Below are positions 7,115 through 13,404 of a stretch of DNA of 26,901 nucleotides, piece after piece (the first letter of the stretch is position 1; each line of letters begins with the position of its first letter). This DNA is from Clostridiales bacterium (GTDB lineage Bacteria; Bacillota; Clostridia; Peptostreptococcales; JAAYPU01). The stretch lies in the NCBI GenBank assembly GCA_012519645.1, contig JAAYPU010000258.1, positions 1-26,901 of the forward strand, given 5' to 3'. Below the pieces are notes generated by a model. That model did not search any database. It saw only the letters and a list, made by a program, of their open reading frames with translations, and was not told the DNA's origin. Position numbers and translations under genes: made by a program.

Positions 7115-7158
7115 AATAAAATGAGGGAATTTCATAAATGAAATTCCCTCATTTTATT
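7115..7158. terminator. Strong bidirectional hairpin upstream of spoIIGA
   Basis: A perfect 21-bp stem (7115-7135 with 7138-7158) has a 2-nt loop and A/T-rich outer ends, giving a T-run on either strand. It could stop read-through from the ribosomal operon into spoIIGA, although that operon already has its own terminator at 7631-7655. A heptad tract begins 1 nt after it. Confidence 0.6.
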
Positions 7159-7159
7159 A

Positions 7160-7329
7160 GTTTATCGTTTATCGTTTATCGTGTATGGAGCAGGTCTCGG
7201 ATCTCTTGTCTCAGATATCAGGTGACGAAACAGATAAAAGATAATAAATAATAGATAACAGTTAATGAAAGAATTTGACTGTGTCAAATTCTAACTGAAA
7301 CTCTTATCTCTTATCTCTTATCTGAATTA
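7160..7329. repeat. Heptad-repeat island 5
   Basis: Ten units in phase fill 7160-7229 (GTTTATC three times, then TCTCGGA, TCTCTTG, TCTCAGA and related words). Four GATAATA-type units follow (7233-7260). A 9-bp hairpin (7271-7279 with 7283-7291) precedes units of TCTTATC (7302-7329). The segment 7234-7291 is the inverted copy of 2355-2412. Confidence 0.85.
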
Positions 7330-7361
7330 GACTTAATCTGTTCAGAAGAATCAAATTCTCC

Positions 7362-7630
7362 CTAACCACCAACCTCTAACCACTATTAAATGGCTGATGA
7401 ATAGAAAGCTTATCAAACCACTCAAAAATATGCTAAATTAAGGCAATAAAGATGATCTTTTACATAAGCAAATTTCATCGCTAATTATCAATTGTCAATT
7501 ATCAATTGCCTGAGACCCGAGATCCGACACCTGCGCCGGACGCCGGACGGACCCTAATCCCTAATCACTAATTACTAATCACTAATTACTAATCACTAAT
7601 CACTAATCACTAATTACTAATCCCTAAATA
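7362..7630. repeat. Heptad-repeat island 6, the longest in-phase tract
   Basis: Four CTAACCA-type units fill 7362-7389. Positions 7390-7483 show nothing I recognise. From 7484 to 7630 there are 21 consecutive heptads with no phase break: ATTATCA/ATTGTCA, then GAGACCC-type, then GCGCCGG-type, then eleven CTAATCA/CTAATTA-type units. The tract runs right up to the rplT terminator. Confidence 0.88.
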
Positions 7631-7655
7631 AAAAAAGAGCCTTTCGACTCTTTTA
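7631..7655 (-). terminator. Terminator of the infC-rpmI-rplT operon
   Basis: On the minus strand an 8-bp stem (AAAGAGTC/GGCTCTTT with one G-U pair) closed by a GAAA loop is followed by a T-run. It lies just beyond the rplT stop codon. Confidence 0.75.
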
Positions 7656-7659
7656 TATT

Positions 7660-8019
7660 CTATGCATTTAATTTAGTCTTAGCTACATTAACAAGCTGTG
7701 TAAATCCGGCAGCATCGTTTATCGCCATATCTGCAAGTATTTTTCTGTTTACCTCGACACCCGCAAGTTTTAATCCATTCATTAATTTACTATAAGAAAT
7801 GCCGTTTATTCTTGCAGCCGCATTGATTCTAGCTATCCACAATCTTCTATATTCTCTCTTCTTAAGCTTTCTCCCTACAAATGCAGAGCGAAGTGCTCTC
7901 ATAACCGCAGGATTTGCAGCTCTAAAAGTTTTACTCTTTGAACCATAATAGCCTTTAGCTAAAGATAATATTTTCTTATGTCTTTTCTTAGCATTTAAAG
8001 CTTTCTTTACTCTTGCCAT
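7660..8019 (-). CDS. 50S ribosomal protein L20
   Basis: Large-subunit protein needed for early 50S assembly. In many bacteria it also represses its own operon by binding the leader. It is strongly basic and 119 aa long, with the typical start MARVKKALNAKKRHKKIL and the conserved YRRLWIARINAAAR block. AGGAGG precedes the ATG. Third gene of infC-rpmI-rplT, 28 nt after rpmI. Confidence 0.98.
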   Translation of the reverse strand: MARVKKALNAKKRHKKILSLAKGYYGSKSKTFRAANPAVMRALRSAFVGRKLKKREYRRLWIARINAAARINGISYSKLMNGLKLAGVEVNRKILADMAINDAAGFTQLVNVAKTKLNA

Positions 8020-8047
8020 TTTATCCGACCTCCTTCTGTCTTATTAT

Positions 8048-8242
8048 TTACATTCCTAATGCTCTTTTTATTCTTTTTATATCCGCAGAAGATAAGAATC
8101 CTGCTTTTCTAAGATTTCTTTTTCTTTTCTGACTTTTCTTAGTTAAAATGTGACTTTTAAACGCCTTTGATCTTTTTAGCATACCACTTTTTGTTTGCTT
8201 AATTCTCTTAGCAGCTCCTCTATGTGTTTTCATTTTAGGCAT
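8048..8242 (-). CDS. 50S ribosomal protein L35
   Basis: Small basic large-subunit protein of 64 aa with the family start MPKMKTHRGAAKR and the end AGFLSSADIKRIKRALG. A strong GGAGGAGG precedes the ATG. It lies between infC and rplT in the universal order, so it is co-transcribed with them. Confidence 0.98.
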   Translation of the reverse strand: MPKMKTHRGAAKRIKQTKSGMLKRSKAFKSHILTKKSQKRKRNLRKAGFLSSADIKRIKRALGM

Positions 8243-8276
8243 TGCTATTTCCTCCTCCCGATTATTAATTCGTACA

Positions 8277-8786
8277 TTAATTCTTAGGTGCCAAAATCAT
8301 AATCATATTTTTTCCTTCAAGTGCAGGCTTTTTCTCAACAGTTCCATACTCTTCAATAGATGCTGAAAATTTTTCCATGATATCATACCCAGCTTTAATG
8401 AAACCCATTTCACGACCTCTAAACCGAAGTGTAACTTTGACCTTATCGCCACTCTTTAAAAACTTATTAGCATTGTTTGCCTTTACATTAAGATCGTGGT
8501 CTTCAATACTGGGACTGAGTCTTATTTCTTTAACACTTATAATCTTTTGTTTCTTCTTTGCTTCCTTTTCTTTTTTCTGCAATTCATATCTGTATTTACC
8601 ATAATCCAATATCTTGCATACAGGTGGATTTGCATTTGGAGCAATTTTTACTAAATCGAGTTTTTTTTCATTTGCCAGCTTCTGTGCATCTTTTGCACTC
8701 ATAACCCCAAGCTGGGCTCCGTCACTGTCGATTAACCTGATTTCTTTATCACGAATTTCTTCATTGATCTGAAGTTCCTTGTTAAT
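8277..8786 (-). CDS. Translation initiation factor IF-3, ATT start
   Basis: IF-3 binds the 30S subunit, keeps subunits apart and rejects wrong start codons. The N-terminal domain (QINEEIRDKEIRLIDSDG), lysine-rich linker and C-terminal domain (VKVTLRFRGREMG) are all present. An upstream GTG at 8795 is only the end of the AGGAGGTG ribosome site. The ATT at 8786-8784, 8 nt after AGGAGG, is the likely start and gives 169 aa. An ATT/AUU start is the known feature by which IF-3 controls its own synthesis. First gene of the operon, behind an attenuator leader. Confidence 0.95.
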   Translation of the reverse strand: MNKELQINEEIRDKEIRLIDSDGAQLGVMSAKDAQKLANEKKLDLVKIAPNANPPVCKILDYGKYRYELQKKEKEAKKKQKIISVKEIRLSPSIEDHDLNVKANNANKFLKSGDKVKVTLRFRGREMGFIKAGYDIMEKFSASIEEYGTVEKKPALEGKNMIMILAPKN

Positions 8787-8861
8787 ATTTAGCACCTCCT
8801 AGTTAACAGAAAACAATTTCTTAAATAATACAGAAAACATGTATTCACAATTTTCCATACT

Positions 8862-8970
8862 AAAAAAGCGGATAATACTATCCGCTCCAAATACATTAAA
8901 AACTTAAACATATTTACCTTACAAGGACATCTCGCAAGGTGAGAAGCGGATAACTTCTTCTTGATTCAAC
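8862..8970 (-). promoter_or_regulatory. infC operon leader with attenuator (L20-leader type)
   Basis: On the minus strand the leader contains a terminator hairpin (GCGGATA 8885-8879, TATCCGC 8874-8868, then T6). Earlier in the leader the sequence TTATCCGC (8953-8946) is complementary to the 5' arm of that terminator. The two structures are therefore mutually exclusive, as in an attenuator. The position upstream of infC-rpmI-rplT suggests feedback by L20, as known in B. subtilis. The family call is by position and structure, not by a covariance search. Confidence 0.75.
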
Positions 8971-8974
8971 TAAC

Positions 8975-9003
8975 AATTTATCACTTTATAAAATCATTGT
9001 CAA
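8975..9003 (-). promoter_or_regulatory. Sigma-A-type promoter of the infC operon
   Basis: On the minus strand a perfect TTGACA (9003-8998) is followed after 17 nt by TAAATT (8980-8975). Transcription would start a few nucleotides before the attenuator leader. The -35 lies inside a short palindrome, TTGTCA-A-TGACAA (8997-9009), in the gap shared with the divergent FtsH-like gene. Confidence 0.65.
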
Positions 9004-9093
9004 TGACAAATTTAATAAAAAAATTAATTTATAAATCATTTTTATCAAATAAGTTGGACAAAATAAGACCAAGAATATTAGGAGGTGCGATAA

Positions 9094-10671
9094 TTGAAGA
9101 AAAAATTATTGCTGTTTATGACTATAGCATTCTCAATATACACTATAATATGCTTCATCGCATATTTTGCATTCAACTCTACCTTTATATATTTTGATTC
9201 TATTGATTTAGTTTTTCAAGTTCTTTTTTGTATGGTCCTTTGGATGTTGTGTGAAAAGCCAAACCCTTTTTTAGAACCTGAAACGGCAAAAACACGTAAC
9301 AGCAGAAAAGATCTATCTTCAGAAAAGGTAGAGTATCCCATTAAAACACCTCGAACAACCTTTAATGAAGTAGCAGGTCTCAATGAAGTTAAGGAAGAAC
9401 TCACTGAAATCATTGACTTCTTAAAGTCGCCTGAAAAGTATAAAAAGATGGGGGCAAAATTGCCAAAGGGAGTTTTATTTTATGGTCCTTCAGGCACCGG
9501 TAAGACACTTTTGGCAAAAGCTATTGCAGGCGAAAGCCATGCTTCATTTCACAACGTTTGCGGTTCCGAATTTGTTGAGAAATATGTAGGTGTGGGAGCA
9601 AAACGTGTAAGGACGTTATTTGAAAAAGCAAAAAGAGAAGCGCCAAGCGTTATATTTATCGACGAAGTTGATGCTATCGGATCTAAAAGAACAAATGAAA
9701 CCAATAATGAAAAAGACCAGACATTAAATCAATTATTGGTAGAAATAGATGGATTTGAAACCAATGAATCTGTAATCGTTATTGCCGCCACAAACAGATT
9801 TGACTTGCTGGATGAAGCGCTGCTAAGACCGGGGAGATTTGATAGGCATATATATGTTGGCAGACCTGATGTAAAAGCAAGAGAAGAAATATTGCATGTT
9901 CATTTCAAGGACAAGCCCCTGGAGAAAAACATATATATTAAGGAAATCGCTAAAAAAACTTCCGGAATGACAGGCGCCCATCTTTCAAGCATCGCTAACG
10001 AAGCCGCAATTTTAGCAGTACGACATCAGAAAAATATTATCTCGAAGCGTGAAATTGATGAAGCGATCGAGAAAATCGTCGCAGGATTGGAAAGAAAATC
10101 AGCTGTTATCACCGAGTTTGAAAAACGAAAAGTATCAGTTCACGAAGCCGGTCATGCTTTAATTGCAAAGTTCCTTAATTCTGACTGTATAAGTAAAATA
10201 TCCATCATCCCCAGAGGGAAAGCGCTGGGATATACGATGCAAATACCGGAAGAAGACAGATACCTGATAACTGAAGCAGAAATGCATGAAAAAATCAAGG
10301 TTCTTTTTGGCGGCCGCGCAGCTGAACAGCTTATATACAATGAAATCTCATCCGGAGCCAGGGATGACTTGAAAAAGGCAAATACGATTGCATATGAAAT
10401 GGTCTGCGAATTGGGTATGAGCAGTTTGGGCAATATCATTTACGATGAAAATACTATTCGAAATTGTTTTACTGAAATAAACAGTGAAGTTAAGAGTATC
10501 ATCGATAAATGCTATGAGGAATCCCTTCAAATATTGAAGCAAAATGCTGAAATATTGAGAGCATTGTCAGATGCGCTTTTTGAACAGGAAATCATGACCG
10601 AAGAAGAAATAGATGCTGTAATCATAAAAACAAACCCCGAATTCCCATTGACGAAGAAAGCCATCTGCTGA
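9094..10671 (+). CDS. Short FtsH-type membrane AAA+ zinc protease
   Basis: ATP-dependent protease that would unfold and degrade membrane and soluble proteins. Two membrane segments (about residues 5-28 and 33-52) are joined by only a few residues. The AAA+ domain has Walker A GPSGTGKT (131-138; more often GPPGTGKT), pore segment YVGVG (164-168; usually FVGVG), Walker B VIFIDEVDAIG (186-196) and the RPGRFDR arginine-finger block (245-251). The protease site is HEAGH (350-354), with an Asp zinc ligand in GARDDLKKAN (421-430). At 525 aa it is shorter than usual because the extracytoplasmic domain between the two membrane segments is almost missing. TTG start, 8 nt after AGGAGG. It is a single gene, and a housekeeping FtsH may exist elsewhere. 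Confidence 0.88.
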   Translation: MKKKLLLFMTIAFSIYTIICFIAYFAFNSTFIYFDSIDLVFQVLFCMVLWMLCEKPNPFLEPETAKTRNSRKDLSSEKVEYPIKTPRTTFNEVAGLNEVKEELTEIIDFLKSPEKYKKMGAKLPKGVLFYGPSGTGKTLLAKAIAGESHASFHNVCGSEFVEKYVGVGAKRVRTLFEKAKREAPSVIFIDEVDAIGSKRTNETNNEKDQTLNQLLVEIDGFETNESVIVIAATNRFDLLDEALLRPGRFDRHIYVGRPDVKAREEILHVHFKDKPLEKNIYIKEIAKKTSGMTGAHLSSIANEAAILAVRHQKNIISKREIDEAIEKIVAGLERKSAVITEFEKRKVSVHEAGHALIAKFLNSDCISKISIIPRGKALGYTMQIPEEDRYLITEAEMHEKIKVLFGGRAAEQLIYNEISSGARDDLKKANTIAYEMVCELGMSSLGNIIYDENTIRNCFTEINSEVKSIIDKCYEESLQILKQNAEILRALSDALFEQEIMTEEEIDAVIIKTNPEFPLTKKAIC

Positions 10672-10683
10672 TGTTGCACATAC

Positions 10684-10725
10684 GAGTATAGAGTATGGAG
10701 TATGGAGTATGGAGTATGGAGTATA
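10684..10725 (+). repeat. Heptad-repeat island 7
   Basis: Six consecutive units: GAGTATA, four GAGTATG and GAGTATA. They lie between the FtsH-like stop codon and the bidirectional terminator. The unit is a rotation of AGTATGG, the reverse complement of CCATACT in island 2. Confidence 0.85.
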
Positions 10726-10726
10726 G

Positions 10727-10761
10727 AAAAAGGATTTTATCGTTTCGATAAAATCCTTTTT
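10727..10761. terminator. Bidirectional terminator between the FtsH-like gene and thrS
   Basis: A perfect 16-bp stem (10727-10742 with 10746-10761) has a TTT loop, A5 on the left and T5 on the right. It serves both convergent genes, and it begins 1 nt after a heptad tract. Confidence 0.88.
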
Positions 10762-10764
10762 ATA

Positions 10765-12300
10765 TTATTTTTTAGTTTCTATTTCCGTTTTCAGACCGGA
10801 TATGAATGCATTCAGGTCCTGACTGCCCATATCCCCGGCATCCCTCGAGCGTACCGAAATCATTTGGGCTTCCATTTCCTTTTCACCTATGATAATCATA
10901 TAAGGAACCTTTTCAAGCTGTGCCTCACGGATTTTATATCCAATTTTTTCGTTTCTAAAGTCTGTTTCAACTCGTATCCCTGAAGCTCTCAGTTTTTGGG
11001 CGATCTCATTGCTATATTCATTAAATTTATCGGTAATCGGAAGCACCTTGACCTGAACCGGTGCAAGCCATGCGGGAAATCTTCCTGCATAATGCTCTAT
11101 CAAAATACCAATAAACCTTTCCAAACTTCCCAATGCTACAGTATGAATAACAATAGGTGGATGCTTTTCTCCATCGGCACCAATATAGGATAGATCAAAT
11201 AATTGTGGTAATTGGAAATCCAATTGTATAGTAGCACATTGCCATGTCCTGCCTAAGCAATCCTCAAGCTTAAAGTCGATTTTAGGTCCGTAGAAAGCAC
11301 CGTCACCTTCATTTATCTTATAGTCTACGCCCATTTCTTCCAAAGCCTCTTTTAACTTTGTTTCTGCCTCTGTCCATTCTTCCACACTGCCAATGGCTTT
11401 TTCCGGACGAGTAGATAACTCCATTTTGTATTTAAACCCAAGGGTCGTGTATATTTTGTTTACTATACGTGTCACATTTTTGATTTCATCCTTGATCTGC
11501 TCCGGCAGCATGAATATATGTGCATCATCCTGAGTAAACGCGCGTACACGCATAAGACCATGGAGCGCTCCGGATAATTCATGTCTGTGCACTCTTCCTA
11601 ATTCCGATATTCTTAAAGGAAACTCTTTATATGAATGAATATCATTTTGATAGACCAACATTGCACCCGGACAGTTCATAGGTTTTATCGCATAATCCAT
11701 ATCGTCTATTGTTGTTGTATACATATTTTCTTTATAATTATACCAATGCCCAGAGGTTTCCCACAGACTTCTGTTCAATATGATCGGTGTTTCAATTTCC
11801 ACGTATCCTTCACTTTTCCTGACCTCGCGCCAGTAACTGACAAGAGTGTTTTTCAGTTCCACACCCTTGGGTAAGAAGAAAGGGAAACCCGGGCCTTCGT
11901 CCTTGAGCATAAAAAGCCCCAATTCTTTTCCTAATTTACGATGATCTCTTTTCTTTGCTTCTTCCAGCAATGCTAAATACTCATCCAGTTCCTTCTTCTT
12001 CGGAAAAGATGTACCGTATATTCTTTGGAGCATTTTATTCTTTTCGCTTCCCCGCCAATAAGCTCCGGCTATGCTTTGAAGCTTAACTGCTTTAACCTGC
12101 TTTGTATTCATTAGGTGAGGACCCGCACACAAATCCACGAAGTCGCCTTGCTTATAAAAAGAAATAACAGCATCCTCGGGCAAGTCTTTTATCAGCTCTA
12201 CTTTATATGGCTCGTTTCTTTCTTCCATAAAGCGGATCGCTTCTTCCCTTGGAAGCTCAAATCTGTTTATCTCAAATTCTTCCTGAACGATTTTCTCCAT
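10765..12300 (-). CDS. Threonyl-tRNA synthetase, C-terminal part after an in-frame stop
   Basis: This is the larger part of ThrRS, which charges tRNA-Thr. It holds the second half of the editing domain (CAGPH, with the Cys and His of the editing site), then the class II catalytic core. The core has the zinc ligand Cys in KPMNCPGA, motif 2 (GRVHRHELSGALHGLMRVR), a His ligand in QDDAH and motif 3 (ALGSLERF). The anticodon-binding domain follows (about the last 100 residues). It is in the same frame as the upstream piece and starts with the ATG directly after its TAA. I see no good ribosome site for this ATG, so it would depend on coupled reinitiation. With the upstream part the total is close to the normal 640 aa. 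Confidence 0.9.
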   Translation of the reverse strand: MEKIVQEEFEINRFELPREEAIRFMEERNEPYKVELIKDLPEDAVISFYKQGDFVDLCAGPHLMNTKQVKAVKLQSIAGAYWRGSEKNKMLQRIYGTSFPKKKELDEYLALLEEAKKRDHRKLGKELGLFMLKDEGPGFPFFLPKGVELKNTLVSYWREVRKSEGYVEIETPIILNRSLWETSGHWYNYKENMYTTTIDDMDYAIKPMNCPGAMLVYQNDIHSYKEFPLRISELGRVHRHELSGALHGLMRVRAFTQDDAHIFMLPEQIKDEIKNVTRIVNKIYTTLGFKYKMELSTRPEKAIGSVEEWTEAETKLKEALEEMGVDYKINEGDGAFYGPKIDFKLEDCLGRTWQCATIQLDFQLPQLFDLSYIGADGEKHPPIVIHTVALGSLERFIGILIEHYAGRFPAWLAPVQVKVLPITDKFNEYSNEIAQKLRASGIRVETDFRNEKIGYKIREAQLEKVPYMIIIGEKEMEAQMISVRSRDAGDMGSQDLNAFISGLKTEIETKK

Positions 12301-12675
12301 TTACTTTTCTATTTTAGCAAGATCTTCTTCTGTAAAACGATGTTCTAAGTCGAAATCATAATAAAAGCCATTTTCAATAGCCGGTCCGATTCCAAGCTTT
12401 GCATCAGGATATAATCTTTTAACAGCCTGCGCCAAAATATGTGAGCTGGTATGCCTAAATACATCCTGGGCTTTTTCCGAATCAAACTTTAATACATTTA
12501 ACGATACATCCTTTGTCAAAGTATCATATAAACCTGTAAGTGTATTATCCACTTCAGCGGCAATAGCTTCCTTAGCCAAACCGGAATGTATGCCTTTTAC
12601 CACATCATAAACCGATATGCCTTTTTCTACTTCTCTAATACTTCCATCCTTGAGCGTAATTTTTATTTTTTCCAT
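12301..12675 (-). CDS. Threonyl-tRNA synthetase, N-terminal part ending at an in-frame TAA
   Basis: This part carries the TGS domain (about residues 1-60) and the first half of the editing domain with its metal-site motif HTSSH. It ends with DLAKIEK and TAA, where intact ThrRS proteins usually continue with EMEKI-like sequence. A single G-to-T change from GAA would explain it. The next codon, in frame, is ATG. The start at 12675 is chosen because GGAGG lies 8 nt before it; an in-frame ATG at 12690 is part of that ribosome site. The T-box leader upstream shows that the locus is still regulated as a threonyl-tRNA synthetase gene. Confidence 0.88.
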   Translation of the reverse strand: MEKIKITLKDGSIREVEKGISVYDVVKGIHSGLAKEAIAAEVDNTLTGLYDTLTKDVSLNVLKFDSEKAQDVFRHTSSHILAQAVKRLYPDAKLGIGPAIENGFYYDFDLEHRFTEEDLAKIEK

Positions 12676-12738
12676 TTTCTTTTCCTCCATAATTCATATA
12701 TCTAATGAGCTTATTACTCCTTCCGGCGCTGCGTGACA

Positions 12739-12756
12739 CCTTCCTCCGGAGGAAGG
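12739..12756. repeat. Perfect 18-bp palindrome in the thrS leader
   Basis: The sequence CCTTCCTCCGGAGGAAGG lies between the T-box terminator and the thrS ribosome site. It would form a compact hairpin in any thrS mRNA that passes the terminator. It contains GGAGG, but no start codon follows at a useful distance. Confidence 0.6.
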
Positions 12757-12773
12757 CTTTCATCATCAAAAAC

Positions 12774-13025
12774 AAAAAAATCGCCCTTGTAATACGTATT
12801 ACAAAGGGGCGAGTTATCCCGCGGTTCCACCCAAATTTTAAACCTTCATTGTATATAACGATACTAAACAGCACCGGCTTTACTTTCAGAAATCAAATCC
12901 TACTAAAAAGCAGCTCCGAGTCAGTTTTCTCATAGCCATAACCAAAAACGCTTCCAGCCAAGGCATTTTTTCTCTTCTGTCTGGGACTATGATACTCTTC
13001 TCTTCATAGCATTTTCTATATTATA
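12774..13025 (-). ncRNA. Threonine T-box leader (specifier ACT)
   Basis: This tRNA-sensing leader raises thrS expression when uncharged tRNA-Thr builds up. On the minus strand the T-box GGGTGGAACCGCGG (12832-12819) precedes a terminator hairpin (12781-12812 on the plus strand) with a T7 run. In stem I a CATAG/CTATG helix and a GAGT/ACTC base helix flank an internal loop that contains ACT at 12925-12923, a threonine codon followed by G. This agrees with the downstream thrS. Confidence 0.92.
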
Positions 13026-13031
13026 GAAATT

Positions 13032-13060
13032 ATATTATATATCTAGATTCCCTTTGTCAA
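13032..13060 (-). promoter_or_regulatory. Sigma-A-type promoter of the thrS T-box transcript
   Basis: On the minus strand a perfect TTGACA (13060-13055) precedes an AT-rich -10 region. TAATAT (13037-13032) is at 17 nt and TATAAT (13039-13034) at 15 nt. Transcription would begin just before stem I of the T-box. Confidence 0.65.
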
Positions 13061-13098
13061 GGCATGCCTTTTATTTTTTGAAAGGCATATATGAATAT

Positions 13099-13187
13099 GT
13101 TCCTTTGGAACAGTGTAAATATAAATATGTGCTTCGCACAGTGTGAGTATACACCTTCGGTGCAGTGTAAAGATGTGCTGGCGCACA
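13099..13187. repeat. Tandem array of four mini-hairpins
   Basis: Four short stem-loops stand in a row: GTTCC/GGAAC (13099-13111), TGTGC/GCACA (13128-13140), CACC/GGTG (13152-13162) and TGTGC/GCACA (13174-13187). The first three arms are followed by a CAGTGT or AGTGT linker and an AT-rich spacer. Arms differ but remain paired, and the spacing is about 23-29 nt. It lies upstream of the thrS promoter and leads into a heptad island. Confidence 0.65.
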
Positions 13188-13202
13188 ATGAAAGTATGAG
13201 TA

Positions 13203-13404
13203 ATTTAAGATTTATGATTTATGATTAATGATTTATGATTTATGATTTCCTTGCATAAGTTCGCCTACTATTTGCTTCACAAATAGGGCGAGCTAAGATC
13301 AGTTGTCAGTTGTCAGTTTTCAGTTATACTCCGGACTTCGGACGATAGAACCTGAAACCTGAGACCTGAGACCTGAGACCTGAGACCTTAATTAGTTCTT
13401 AGTT
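13203..13404. repeat. Heptad-repeat island 8
   Basis: Seven ATTTATG-type units (13203-13251) are followed by an imperfect hairpin (13261-13291, TCGCC..CTATTTG paired with CAAATAG..GGCGA). Then come 15 units in unbroken phase (13300-13404): CAGTTGT, ACTCCGG/ACTTCGG, AACCTGA, GACCTGA and CTTAGTT. The last unit touches the stop codon of the DUF445 gene. ATTTATG and GACCTGA also occur in islands 1 and 2. Confidence 0.88.

Noticed and set aside
134..7630. Heptad tracts as possible CRISPR arrays
   Set aside because: Units are 7 nt with no unique spacers of 30 nt or so, and no cas genes are present.
8961..9197. 78-codon plus-strand frame upstream of and overlapping the FtsH-like gene
   Set aside because: It covers the infC promoter, has no ribosome site and its protein is low-complexity.
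10765..12675. thrS as two naturally separate domain proteins
   Set aside because: The break is inside the editing domain rather than at a domain border, the frame is continuous and the second part has no ribosome site. It is better described as an interrupted gene, with reinitiation as an open option.
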